A stretch of 64,000 bases of DNA, taken from JAEUHO01 sp046350655 (GTDB lineage: Bacteria; Planctomycetota; PLA2; JAEUHO01). The notes under the pieces are model-generated. The model was not told where the DNA came from and searched no databases. It saw only the letters and a list, made by a program, of their open reading frames with translations. The stretch covers positions 1 through 64,000 of the forward strand of contig JAXMAB010000012.1 in the NCBI GenBank assembly GCA_046350655.1, written 5' to 3'. This document shows, piece by piece, positions 33,994 to 42,206 of this stretch. The position numbers and the translations under genes are program-made. How positions within the stretch are numbered: position 1 is the stretch's first letter; each line of letters opens with the position of its first letter.

Positions 33994-36237
33994 ATGACCG
34001 ACGACCGTCGCGACCGCCCCGACGACCCGAAGCCCGTGCGCCCCGCCGGGGCCGTGCCGCAGAGGCCGGTCGTCCCGGTCCCGGCGAAGCCGGTGGCGCC
34101 GGTGCCGGCCAAGCCCGTCGCGCCCGTCCCGGTCCCCGCGAAGCCGGTGGTGCCCGCGGCCGCGAAGCCCGCGCCCGTCCCGGCGAAACCCGCGCCCGCC
34201 GCCGCGCCGGCGGCGACCACGCCCGCGCCGGTGCCGGCGAAGCCCGCGGCGCCCGTGCCCGCGAAGCCCGCGACGCCCGTCGTCGCGAAGCCGGCGCCGA
34301 ACGCGGCCGCGGCGAAGGGGCCGGACCCGTTCCTCGGCCGCACGATCGGACGCTGCAAGATCCTCGAGAAGATCGGCGCGGGCCGCACCGCGACGGTCTA
34401 CCGCGCGCACCACGAGGGCCTCGGCACCGACGTCGCCGTCAAGATCCTGCTGCCCGAGATCCTGAAGTTCCCCGAGGTCGTCGCGAAGTTCGAGGCGGAG
34501 GCCCGCGCGATCGCGCGGCTCGACCACCCGAACGTCCTCAAGATCTACGACGTCGTCGGCGACGGCGACGCGCGCGGCATCGTGATGGAGCTCCTCGACG
34601 GCGAGGACGTCCTCGAGTACCTCGCGGCCGAGGGCGGCCGCGTCGACCCGCAGGACGCGCTGCGCATCGTCCGGCAGGCCATGGCGGGCCTCCAGGCCGC
34701 GCACGCCAAGGGCATCATCCACCGCGACGTGAAGCCGCAGAACCTCGTGATCCTCGAGGACGGCACCGTCAAGGTCGTCGACTTCGGCCTCGCCACGCAG
34801 GCCAACTCGAGCCTCGCCGCGGAGCGCATCGGCACGCCGCACTACATGGCGCCCGAGGCCTGCGAGGCGAAGCCCGTCGAGCCCGCGAGCGACGTGTACA
34901 GCCTCGGCATCTCGCTCTACCACCTGCTGACGGGCTCGCCGCCGTACGCCGGCCAGTCGGTGAAGGAGATCCTCGCGTCGCACGTGGCGGCGAAGCCGCT
35001 GCAGCCCGAGAAGGCCGTGAAGGGCCTCGCCGCGCCGCTGTGCGACCTCGTGCGCGGGATGACGAAGCGCGACCCGCTCATGCGCACGAGCGCGGACGAG
35101 GTGATCGCGACGATCGACCGGATCGGCGGCGCCGAGCTGGTCGCGCAGGTGCGGCTGAAGCCGCGCAAGGCGCGGCACCACCGCAACGCCGCGGCCCGCG
35201 CGCGGGCCAACAGCGCGGCCCCGCTGATCCTCGTCGGCGGCGCGGTGCTCCTCGCGATCGTGGTCCTGCTGCTGGTCAAGAAGGGCGGCGGCCCCGCGCC
35301 CTCGCCGACGCCGAACCCCGCGACGCCGTCCCCCGTCGCCGGCGGCGGCGACCCCGTCCCCTCGACGCCGCCGACGCCGGCGCCCGGCGGCACCGAGCCC
35401 GCCCCCGCGACGCCCCCGACCCCCGCGGTCGAGACGGCGGAGCAGCGCGCGGCGCGCAAGGCGGCGGAGGCGGCCGCCAAGCAGAAGGAGATGGAGGGCG
35501 AGTGGGAGGCCACGCTGAAGTTCGCCCGCGAGAACGAGGCCGACGCCGCCGCGGTCGCCCGCAAGTACCGCTCGTTCGCGCGGTCGTGGCCGATCACGGA
35601 CCAGGGCAAGGAGGCGAAGCGCCGGGCCGAGGGGATCGAGAAGGGCGAGATCCACCCGCACCCCGAGAAGAAGTTCGCGCCGAAGTCCGAGGTCGAGACC
35701 GCGCGCGCCGCGTGGGAGGTCGTCCGCGTGCAGGTCGAGGCCGCCGTGGAGACGAAGCGCTACGACGAGGCGCTCCGGCTGCTGCCGCTGACGATCGAGG
35801 ACCCCGACCGCAAGCTCACCCAGGAGCTCGAGCTCTGGCGCGCGCTGCTCACGTCGCTCACCGGGTTCTTCGCCGCGCTCGAGCGCGAGGTGACGACGGT
35901 GCCGGCGGACCGGCGCGTCGTCGAGACGCCGAAGGGCAAGGGCGTCATCCAGGGCTTCTCGTCGGCCGGCCCGCAGGTGAAGACCGACGCGGGGCCCATG
36001 GAGCTGCGCTGGTCCGAGGTGGACGCCGCGTCCGTCGCGACCCTGGCCCAGGCCGCGTTCAACGGCGAGAAGAAGGACGAGCACCTGAAGGAGATGCTCG
36101 CCGCGTACGCGTGGGCCCACCGGCTCCGCGACCCCTTCTACGCCGCCGCCCTCGCCGTGAAGGCCGCCCAGCTCAGGGGCCCCGGGGCCGACCTGGTCTC
36201 GAAGCTCCTGCAGCGCAAGGACCGCTTCGCGAAGTGA
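33994..36237 (+). CDS. Membrane Ser/Thr protein kinase with Pro/Ala-repeat N-terminus
   Basis: 747 aa. Residues about 15-110 are a low-complexity repeat of PAKPV/PAKPA units. The kinase domain (about 112-385) has IGAGRTATVYRA (Gly loop), AVKIL (Lys), HRDVKPQN (catalytic loop), VDFGLAT (DFG) and GTPHYMAPEA, so it should be active. A single membrane helix (LILVGGAVLLAIVVLLLVKK, about 408-429) is followed by a Pro-rich linker, a Lys/Glu-rich coiled coil and a helical periplasmic domain. This is the PknB-like layout common in Planctomycetota. The ATG at 33994 is chosen as the first in-frame start outside the repeat-rich leader; no ribosome binding site is obvious. Substrate unknown. Confidence 0.9.
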   Translation: MTDDRRDRPDDPKPVRPAGAVPQRPVVPVPAKPVAPVPAKPVAPVPVPAKPVVPAAAKPAPVPAKPAPAAAPAATTPAPVPAKPAAPVPAKPATPVVAKPAPNAAAAKGPDPFLGRTIGRCKILEKIGAGRTATVYRAHHEGLGTDVAVKILLPEILKFPEVVAKFEAEARAIARLDHPNVLKIYDVVGDGDARGIVMELLDGEDVLEYLAAEGGRVDPQDALRIVRQAMAGLQAAHAKGIIHRDVKPQNLVILEDGTVKVVDFGLATQANSSLAAERIGTPHYMAPEACEAKPVEPASDVYSLGISLYHLLTGSPPYAGQSVKEILASHVAAKPLQPEKAVKGLAAPLCDLVRGMTKRDPLMRTSADEVIATIDRIGGAELVAQVRLKPRKARHHRNAAARARANSAAPLILVGGAVLLAIVVLLLVKKGGGPAPSPTPNPATPSPVAGGGDPVPSTPPTPAPGGTEPAPATPPTPAVETAEQRAARKAAEAAAKQKEMEGEWEATLKFARENEADAAAVARKYRSFARSWPITDQGKEAKRRAEGIEKGEIHPHPEKKFAPKSEVETARAAWEVVRVQVEAAVETKRYDEALRLLPLTIEDPDRKLTQELELWRALLTSLTGFFAALEREVTTVPADRRVVETPKGKGVIQGFSSAGPQVKTDAGPMELRWSEVDAASVATLAQAAFNGEKKDEHLKEMLAAYAWAHRLRDPFYAAALAVKAAQLRGPGADLVSKLLQRKDRFAK

Positions 36238-36252
36238 GCCGGGCCCCGCGCG

Positions 36253-36627
36253 TCACCGCGGCGCGTACGCCACGACCGCGAGGGCGTACGTGACCGCGTA
36301 GAGCACGAGGAACGGCAGGCCGAGCCGCTTGTGGATCGGCCAGCGTCGCGCGCCGCCGACCGCCTGCACGAGGAGCAGCGCGGTCACGGCGTAGGCGCAC
36401 GTCCGGTGGACGAGCGCGACGGTCGCGTCGTGGGCCGGGACGTGCCAGCCCAGCACGCGGTGCGTGAGCAGCACGACGACGGTCCCCGTGAGGTCGACGA
36501 GCGTGCCCGCGACGGCGAAGCGCACGTGCCGCGGCGTGGCGCGGCGGTGCCTCCACGCGAGCACGAAGCACCCGAGCGCCACGGCCATGACGGCGAGGAA
36601 GACGACGGCGAGCAGCGTCGGGTCCAT
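36253..36627 (-). CDS. Four-helix membrane protein of unknown function
   Basis: 124 aa, almost entirely four transmembrane helices (LLAVVFLAVMAVALGCFVLAW; FAVAGTLVDLTGTVVVLLTH; TCAYAVTALLLVQAVGG; LGLPFLVLYAVTYALAVVAY). Several His residues lie near helix ends (LLTHRVLGWHVPAHDATVALVHR), reminiscent of small heme- or metal-binding membrane proteins such as the DUF420 group, but this is only a resemblance. It overlaps nothing and is convergent with the kinase gene 15 bp away. The ATG at 36627 is supported by TACACT exactly 6 nt upstream. Confidence 0.6.
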   Translation of the reverse strand: MDPTLLAVVFLAVMAVALGCFVLAWRHRRATPRHVRFAVAGTLVDLTGTVVVLLTHRVLGWHVPAHDATVALVHRTCAYAVTALLLVQAVGGARRWPIHKRLGLPFLVLYAVTYALAVVAYAPR

Positions 36628-36633
36628 CGCCGC

Positions 36634-36639
36634 AGTGTA
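36634..36639 (-). promoter_or_regulatory. -10-like TACACT, 6 nt before ATG at 36627
   Basis: TACACT-GCGGCG-ATG on the minus strand; leaderless promoter candidate. Confidence 0.5.
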
Positions 36640-36774
36640 CGGACCCGGCGACCGGCCCACGTGCCCGTCGCGAGCCCGGCGCGGCCGATGCGAGGCGGGC
36701 CGCGCTCCCGGGAGGCGATGGCGATAGGCTCACGGTCGACCGGTTCGCCCCCCTCCCGCGTCGAGGACCCGCCC

Positions 36775-37374
36775 ATGGCCCGCACCGCCGCCGCCCCGCC
36801 CACCGTCCTCGTGCTGCTCCGCCACGGCGACGCCGGCGACGCGCTCGCGTCGCCCGAGCGCGACGCCCTCCGCCCGCTGTCGGCCAAGGGACGCAAGCAG
36901 AGCCGGCGCGCGGGGAAGGCGCTCGTCCACCTCGGCCTCGTGCCGCGCGACGTGTTCACCAGCCGGCTCGCGCGCGCGCTCGAGACCGCGGACGTCGCGA
37001 CGGCCGCGGTCGGCGCCGACGTGCGCCGGGTGCCCACGGCCGCGCTCGCGCCCGACGCGGCCCCGGACCGGATCGTGCGCGCGCTGCTCGACACGCCCCC
37101 GCCGACCGCGGCCCACGGCGAGGGGCACGCGAGGCCCGCCGGCCGCCGGGCCTCGCGTCCCGGGGAAGGGGCCGCGGTCGTGCGGTGGCTCGTCGGGCAC
37201 GAGCCGCACCTCTCGCGCCTCGCGGCGTACCTCACCGGCGCGCCCGCGGCCTCGATCGAGCTGGGCAAGGGCGGGTTCGCGGTCGTCGAGACCGACCGGC
37301 GCGGGCCCGCGGAGGCCGGCGCGCGCCTGCGGCTGCTGGTGGCGGCGGAGGCGCTCAAGGCGCTGCGGCGCTGA
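36775..37374 (+). CDS. SixA-like phosphohistidine phosphatase with in-frame palindromic-repeat insertion
   Basis: 199 aa member of the histidine-phosphatase superfamily. The RHG motif (VLLRHGDAGDAL) is near residue 15, LSAKGRKQSRRAGKAL and VFTSRLARALETADV follow, and the second catalytic His is in LVGHEPHLS near residue 141. Between the conserved helix and the VGHEP strand an extra stretch GHARPAGRRASRPGEG is encoded by a complete copy of the palindromic repeat (37127-37158), which keeps the frame open. SixA proteins are usually about 160 aa, so the insertion helps explain the length. The role is likely dephosphorylation of phosphohistidine in a signalling or PTS protein, by family only. TAGGCT at 36726-36731 suggests a leader of about 40 nt. 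Confidence 0.85.
   Translation: MARTAAAPPTVLVLLRHGDAGDALASPERDALRPLSAKGRKQSRRAGKALVHLGLVPRDVFTSRLARALETADVATAAVGADVRRVPTAALAPDAAPDRIVRALLDTPPPTAAHGEGHARPAGRRASRPGEGAAVVRWLVGHEPHLSRLAAYLTGAPAASIELGKGGFAVVETDRRGPAEAGARLRLLVAAEALKALRR
37127..37158. repeat. Full palindromic element inside a coding sequence
   Basis: ACGCGAGGCCCG, centre CCGGCCGC, CGGGCCTCGCGT. It differs from the copy at 14696-14727 at one base in the centre. Flanked by GGGC and CCCGGGG. Confidence 0.9.
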
Positions 37375-37451
37375 TCGGGGCCCGGACGGCGGGAAGAACA
37401 GCGACCGAACGAGGTCGGCCGATCCGGTCGGGGGCACGGTGGCGGGTCCGC

Positions 37452-37480
37452 TTGACGACCGCGGGGGGCCGACCTACTCT
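37452..37480 (+). promoter_or_regulatory. Housekeeping promoter of tRNA-Gly
   Basis: -35 TTGACG (37452-37457), 17-bp spacer, -10 TACTCT (37475-37480), ending 9 nt before the first tRNA base. It is the clearest sigma70-type promoter in the window and supports reading TANNNT as the -10 element here. Confidence 0.85.
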
Positions 37481-37489
37481 GCCGGGCAT

Positions 37490-37565
<76 letters not shown>

Positions 37566-37573
37566 TCTGCGCT

Positions 37574-37603
37574 CGGTCGCCGCGCGTTCACGCGCGGCGA
37601 CCG
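37574..37603 (+). terminator. Hairpin after tRNA-Gly
   Basis: Perfect 13-bp stem CGGTCGCCGCGCG / CGCGCGGCGACCG with loop TTCA, 8 nt after the CCA end. There is no U-tract, so it is a terminator-like or processing hairpin. Confidence 0.6.
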
Positions 37604-37793
37604 GGCGGACCGAACGCGCGACCCTCCGGGTGCGGATCCCGGACGCAGGACCGCGATCGACGGCGCGCGCAGCGCCCACGAGGCGACCCGTGCGGCGTCG
37701 CCCCATCGGGCGCGGCCCGGTGCCGGGCGGCGCACGCGGACCCGAGCTCGCGGCGCCCCTCCCGCCGACCGGGGCCGCGGCGCCGCCGCGACG

Positions 37794-38423
37794 TCAGTCG
37801 GGGCGCGTGGCGCCGGCGCGATCGCGGACCGACTGGAGCATCGGGTCCACGACCTCGACGTAACAGGTCGGGCACACGCCGTGGCTGAAGACCGCGTCGG
37901 AGTGGTGCGCGACGTAGTGCTCGACGGCCTGCCACGCCTCCGCCTCGTCGCGGACCTTCTTGCAGTACATGCAGATCGGGATGAGGCCGCGGAGCGTCTT
38001 CACCTCGGCGAGCGCGACCTCGAGGTCCTTGACGCGGTCGCGGAGCCTGCGCTCGAGCTCGAGGACGCGGCCCGCCGCGTGGATCTTGGCGCGCAGCACG
38101 TCGGCGTCGAACGGCTTCGTGACGAAGTCGTCCGCGCCGGCCGCGATGCCCTCGAGCACGTCGGCCTTCTCCGTGCGGCCGGTCAGCAGCACGACGTAGG
38201 CCCACGAGCGGTCCTTCGCGGTCCGGATCGCGCGGCAGAAGTCGACGCCGCTGCGGTTCGGCATGCCCCAGTCGGTCACGACGCACTCGACGGGCTCGCG
38301 CTGGAACGCCGCCCACGCCTCTTCGCCGTCGTGCGCGAGCAGCGGCGCGTGGCCGGCGCTGCGCACGAGGCGTTCGAGCACGTGGAGCGTGGGAGCGTCG
38401 TCGTCCGCCAGGAGGATCCGCAC
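37794..38423 (-). CDS. Response regulator with C-terminal Cys-rich output module
   Basis: 209 aa from GTG at 38423 (GGAG upstream). Receiver domain about 1-120: ILLADDDAPTLHVLE, phospho-acceptor in CVVTDWGMPNRSG, VLLTGRTEK, DDFVTKPFD. A coiled coil (LELERRLRDRVKDLEVALAEVKTL) follows, then PICMYCKKVRDEAEAWQAVEHYV and FSHGVCPTCY. The last two motifs are the CxxCKK...W...FSHGICPxC module often found at the end of PAS/receiver histidine-kinase proteins, probably a metal-binding or dimerisation motif. No DNA-binding domain is present, so output is probably by protein interaction. Confidence 0.85.
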   Translation of the reverse strand: MRILLADDDAPTLHVLERLVRSAGHAPLLAHDGEEAWAAFQREPVECVVTDWGMPNRSGVDFCRAIRTAKDRSWAYVVLLTGRTEKADVLEGIAAGADDFVTKPFDADVLRAKIHAAGRVLELERRLRDRVKDLEVALAEVKTLRGLIPICMYCKKVRDEAEAWQAVEHYVAHHSDAVFSHGVCPTCYVEVVDPMLQSVRDRAGATRPD

Positions 38424-38630
38424 GTCTTCGCTCCGCGCCGAGGCTCCGTTCCTATCGACCGCGACGCGGGACCGCGTTGCGCGGAAACTGCGCGACGCGG
38501 GCGGCGCGGGCCGGGGCGGGCCGGAGGCCCCGAGGGGCCCCCGGTCCCCCCGGGGGTGTGGGGATGGGGCCCGAAGCCCCCCGGTGGGCGGCACCGACGG
38601 GGGCGCGGCGGGTTCCAACCCTCGAGTCCC

Positions 38631-39101
38631 ATGACCTCCGACGTGACCGACCCCATCCTGCGTGCCCGCCCGCGCGTGATCGCCCGGGGCGCCGTCGCGC
38701 TGCGCGGCCGCGGCGCCGTCGTGGCGCGGCTCGGCACGGGGGCCGAGGTGCGGGTCCGCGTCACGGCGGCGGTGGCCTATGCCTTCGCCGGGACCGGGAC
38801 CGTCCGGGTCCCGAGCCCCGACCTGCGGGTCTTCGTCGGGGCGGCGCGGCCGTCCGGCACCCCCGACGCCCCCGGGACCCTCGAGCTCCGCGGCGACGGC
38901 GTGGCCCTCGAGGTCGTCCGCGGCGACGTCGAGCTCGACCTCGAGGGCGCGTTCGACGTCACGCTCGACGCCCGCGCCGAGCTCGTCGCGGGCGACGGCA
39001 CGCGGTTCCCGGGGCGCGGCGCGGGCCGGACGCTCCACGTCGACGGCGGCCGCGTCGCGGACGCGGGCCCGCGCGCGCACGCGGGGGGCGCCGCCGCCTG
39101 A
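38631..39101 (+). CDS. Beta-rich hypothetical protein
   Basis: 156 aa, not recognised. The sequence is a run of short alternating beta strands (RGAVALRGRGAVVARLGTG, VRVRVTAAVAYAFAGTGTV, TLELRGDGVALEVVRGDVEL, EGAFDVTLDARAELVAG) typical of a right-handed beta solenoid or a small barrel, with no signal peptide. The nearest impression is an adhesin-like DUF4097-type fold, but this is weak. Codon bias and phase match the neighbours, so it is probably a real gene. It lies divergent from the response regulator and directly upstream of the DUF885 gene (85 bp). Confidence 0.5.
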   Translation: MTSDVTDPILRARPRVIARGAVALRGRGAVVARLGTGAEVRVRVTAAVAYAFAGTGTVRVPSPDLRVFVGAARPSGTPDAPGTLELRGDGVALEVVRGDVELDLEGAFDVTLDARAELVAGDGTRFPGRGAGRTLHVDGGRVADAGPRAHAGGAAA

Positions 39102-39186
39102 CGCGGCCGCGGCGGTCGCCCGAGGAAGCGCGGTGCCGCGCCCGCGAGGGAGTAGCATCCCGCCTCGCTGTCGCCCGGGCCGCTCC

Positions 39187-40893
39187 ATGGACACCCCCGC
39201 CGTCGATCCCGCTGACGCTTCCCGGGCCCTCGCGGCCCTCGCCGCGGAGCACTGGGAGACGTCGCTCGACGAGTCGCCGCAGTCCTGCACGGCGCTCGGC
39301 ATCCCCCGCGGCCTCGACCGCCTCGACGAGGACGACGACGGCGCCCGCGCCCGACGCGCGGCCCGGTGGGAGGCGCACCGCGCGCGGCTCGAGCAGATCC
39401 CGCCCGACGGGCTCGTCGGCGAGGACCGCATCACGCGCACGATCCTCCACCGGATCCTGACGGAGTCCGTCGAGGAGCTCCGGCACCGCGGCTGGGAGTG
39501 GGCCCTCGACCCGCTCGCGGGCCCCCACCTCGGGCTCCTCGAGGTCGCCGAGCGGCACCCCCTGCGCGAGCCCTCCGACGCCGAGGCCCTCGTCCGCCGG
39601 TACGCCGCGGTCGGGAAGGCGCTCGGCGACCACGAGGCCAACCTCCGCGCGGGCCTCGCGTCGGGGCGCGTGGCCCCGGTCGTCGCGTACCAGCGCGTCC
39701 TCGCGCAGCTGCGCGCGATCGTCGCGACGCCGCTCGCCGAGACGGCGTTCGGCCAGGCGGCCGGCCGCCTCCCCTCGACGTGGAGCGACACCGACCGCGC
39801 GCGCGCGGCCGCGGCGCTCGTCGAGGCCGCCGAGACGCACGTGCGGCCCGCGTACGCGCGCCTCCTGCAGTTCCTCGAGGGCGAGTACGCCGGCCGCGCG
39901 CGCCACGCCGTCGGCGTCAGCGCGATCCCCGGCGGCGACGCGGCGTACCGCTTCGCCGTCCGCCGCCACACGACGACGACGCTGACGCCGGAGCGCGTCC
40001 ACGAGATCGGCGTCGAGGAGCTCGCGAAGAACGAGGCCGAGATGCTCGCGATCGCGCGGGCCGAGGGGCACGCGGGCGACCTGCGCAGCTTCCTCGACCT
40101 CGTCGGCCGCGACCGCCGCCACCGCCTCGCGACGCGCGAGGAGGTCCTCGAGCGCTACCGCTCGATCTGCCGCCGCATGGACGCGCGGCTGCCCGAGGTG
40201 TTCCGCCGGCTGCCGTCGCGCGGCTACGAGGTGCGCCCCCTCGAGGCGTGGCGCGAGAAGGACGCCCCCGCGGCGTACTACTTCCCGCCCGCGCTCGACG
40301 GCTCGCGGCCCGGCGTCTTCTACGCCAACACGCGCGACCCCGACACGTGGCCCACGTTCGAGTTCGAGGCGCTGTCGTTCCACGAGGCGGTGCCCGGCCA
40401 CCACCTCCAGATCGCGCTCGCGCTCGACCTCGACGGCCTCCCCGAGTTCCGCAAGCACGGCCGCTTCACCGCCTACGTCGAGGGCTGGGCCCACTACACC
40501 GAACGGCTCGCCGACGAGCTGGGCGCCTACACGGGCCCGCTCGACCGCCTCGGCATGCTCGCCGCGCAGGCCTGGCGCGCCGCGCGCCTCGTCGTCGACA
40601 CCGGCATGCACGCGCTCGGCTGGTCGCGCGGCCAGGCCATGGACGTGCTCAAGCGCATCAAGGCCGGCCCCGAGAGCGACGTCGCCAACGAGGTGGACCG
40701 CTACATCGTCTGGCCCGGCCAGGCGCTCGCCTACAAGGTCGGCCAGCGCACGATCACCGAGCTGCGCGAGCGCGCGCGCCGCCGCCTCGGCGCCAAGTTC
40801 ACCCTCGCCGGCTTCCACGACGTCGTCCTGCGCCACGGCGCGCTGCCGCTCTCGTCGCTCGAGGACCTCGTCCGCCTGTGGGAAGGCGACTGA
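39187..40893 (+). CDS. DUF885 family putative metallo-carboxypeptidase
   Basis: 568 aa, normal length for DUF885 proteins, a mostly helical gluzincin-like family. The zinc site is visible as LSFHEAVPGHHLQIALA near residue 398 (HExxPGHH), followed by AYVEGWAHYTERLADELG, whose Glu is the expected third ligand. Other family motifs are PGVFYANTRDP and WPGQALAYKVGQ. No signal peptide is present, so it is either cytoplasmic or exported by another route. Some relatives are annotated as peptidases, but substrates are generally unproven. TAGCAT at 39153-39158 would give a leader of about 25 nt. Confidence 0.9.
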   Translation: MDTPAVDPADASRALAALAAEHWETSLDESPQSCTALGIPRGLDRLDEDDDGARARRAARWEAHRARLEQIPPDGLVGEDRITRTILHRILTESVEELRHRGWEWALDPLAGPHLGLLEVAERHPLREPSDAEALVRRYAAVGKALGDHEANLRAGLASGRVAPVVAYQRVLAQLRAIVATPLAETAFGQAAGRLPSTWSDTDRARAAAALVEAAETHVRPAYARLLQFLEGEYAGRARHAVGVSAIPGGDAAYRFAVRRHTTTTLTPERVHEIGVEELAKNEAEMLAIARAEGHAGDLRSFLDLVGRDRRHRLATREEVLERYRSICRRMDARLPEVFRRLPSRGYEVRPLEAWREKDAPAAYYFPPALDGSRPGVFYANTRDPDTWPTFEFEALSFHEAVPGHHLQIALALDLDGLPEFRKHGRFTAYVEGWAHYTERLADELGAYTGPLDRLGMLAAQAWRAARLVVDTGMHALGWSRGQAMDVLKRIKAGPESDVANEVDRYIVWPGQALAYKVGQRTITELRERARRRLGAKFTLAGFHDVVLRHGALPLSSLEDLVRLWEGD

Positions 40894-41069
40894 CCGGTCG
40901 GCCGAGCGGCGCGACGGCGGCCCCCCGTTCGGGACGGCCAGGCCCGGCGGCCGCCGCGGGCGCGCCGTGCGCCGGCGACCGGGCCCCGCCGTCCCCCGGC
41001 GGGACGAAACCCTCGGCGGCCTCCGCGGTACCGGTCGGAGGTCGCGGGCGTCGCGACCGGAGCCCCCCC

Positions 41070-42053
41070 ATGTCGAAGCCGTTGCGTCGATGGGCCGCGT
41101 CGATCGCCTTGGCGGTCGCGGGCGCGACCGTCGTCGGGGTCGCCCCCCGCGGGGCCGGCGCGGCGCCGCCGGACGACGACGCGGTGCGGGCGGCCCTGGT
41201 CGGGCGGGTGCTCGACGGGACCTCGGCCGCGCGGGCCGACGCGATCGCGAAGCTCCTCGCCGACGACGTGAGCGGCGCCGGCTTCGCGGCGGTGGTGGGC
41301 GCGGTGGCGGAGCTCGAGAAGCGGAAGGACGCGCCGGCGCTCGTGGACGTCGCGCGACAGCTCGGGCGGCCGGGGCTCGAGAAGGCCGTGGCGACGCTCG
41401 TGGGGATGCTCGACGCGAAGGACGCCGAGCTGCGGGCGACGGCGGCGGTGAGCCTCGAGCACGTCGGGTCGGCGACCGCGGTCGGGCCGCTGCTCGCGCG
41501 GCTCGACCGGGAGAAGGACGACGCGGTGCTCCTGCACCTGCTGCGGGCCGTGGGCCGCTGCGGCCCCTTCGAGGAGCGCGTGCGCGCGGCCCTCGACCGG
41601 CGCGCGTCGTCGGGGAAGACGGAGGCGCTCTGCTGCGCGGCGGTGATCGGGCTGGCCCACGCGAAGGGCGACGCCGCGACCGCGCGCCTCCTCGAGGACC
41701 ACCTGACGAAGGTCGGGCCGCCCGGGTTCGGGCGCCGGGCCGACAAGGGCGTGAACAGCCTGAAGCGCGTCTACCTCGGGTGGGCGCTCGCGACGGTGGG
41801 CGACCCCAAGAGCGCGGCGTTCGTGCGCGAGAAGCTCGTCAAGCCGCTCGAGCACGTGTCGGGCGGGCCCGTGGTGGACGCGGTGATCGCGTTCTACGTC
41901 GCGGTCTTCGACGTCTGCGAGGGACGGCGCGATGCGATGGCGATCGTCGAGGCGGGCGCGAAGACGGTGCTCGCGACCTACGGCAACCCGCTGACGGCCG
42001 AGGCCCGCAAGCACCGCGCGTTCTCGTCGTACGTGCCGCTCGCGGAGTGGTGA
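41070..42053 (+). CDS. Secreted HEAT-repeat protein
   Basis: 327 aa. Signal peptide (MSKPLRRWAASIALAVAGATVVGVAPRGAGA, cleavage before APP). The remainder is alpha-helical with HEAT-like repeats, clearest in MLDAKDAELRATAAVSLEHVGSATAVGPLLARLDREKDDAVLLHLLRAVGRCG. Likely a periplasmic scaffold or binding protein; no catalytic motif. A similar N-terminal helical region occurs in the VWA protein at 48477-50180. GGAG lies 8 nt before the ATG. Confidence 0.7.
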   Translation: MSKPLRRWAASIALAVAGATVVGVAPRGAGAAPPDDDAVRAALVGRVLDGTSAARADAIAKLLADDVSGAGFAAVVGAVAELEKRKDAPALVDVARQLGRPGLEKAVATLVGMLDAKDAELRATAAVSLEHVGSATAVGPLLARLDREKDDAVLLHLLRAVGRCGPFEERVRAALDRRASSGKTEALCCAAVIGLAHAKGDAATARLLEDHLTKVGPPGFGRRADKGVNSLKRVYLGWALATVGDPKSAAFVREKLVKPLEHVSGGPVVDAVIAFYVAVFDVCEGRRDAMAIVEAGAKTVLATYGNPLTAEARKHRAFSSYVPLAEW

Positions 42054-42065
42054 CCCGGCGCGCGC

Positions 42066-42084
42066 GGGCCGCCGGGCCTCGCGT
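42066..42084. repeat. Palindromic-element half copy
   Basis: GGGCCGCCGGGCCTCGCGT, 12 nt after the stop of the HEAT-repeat gene. Confidence 0.7.
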
Positions 42085-42139
42085 ACCCCCGCGTCCGACC
42101 GCCGCCCGAGGGCGAGGCGCGGCCGGAGGGCGGGCCCGG

Positions 42140-42174
42140 AAAGAGAAGCGCGCCCGGAGCCCGCGAGGGCTCCG
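42140..42174 (-). terminator. Rho-independent-like terminator of the porin gene
   Basis: Stem CGGAGCCC / GGGCTCCG (42155-42162, 42167-42174) with loop GCGA. On the minus strand it is followed by GGCGCGCTTCTCTTTCC, a pyrimidine-rich tail. Confidence 0.6.
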
Positions 42175-42206
42175 AGCGCGAGGGCGATCGCGTCTGCCTG
42201 GGAGGG

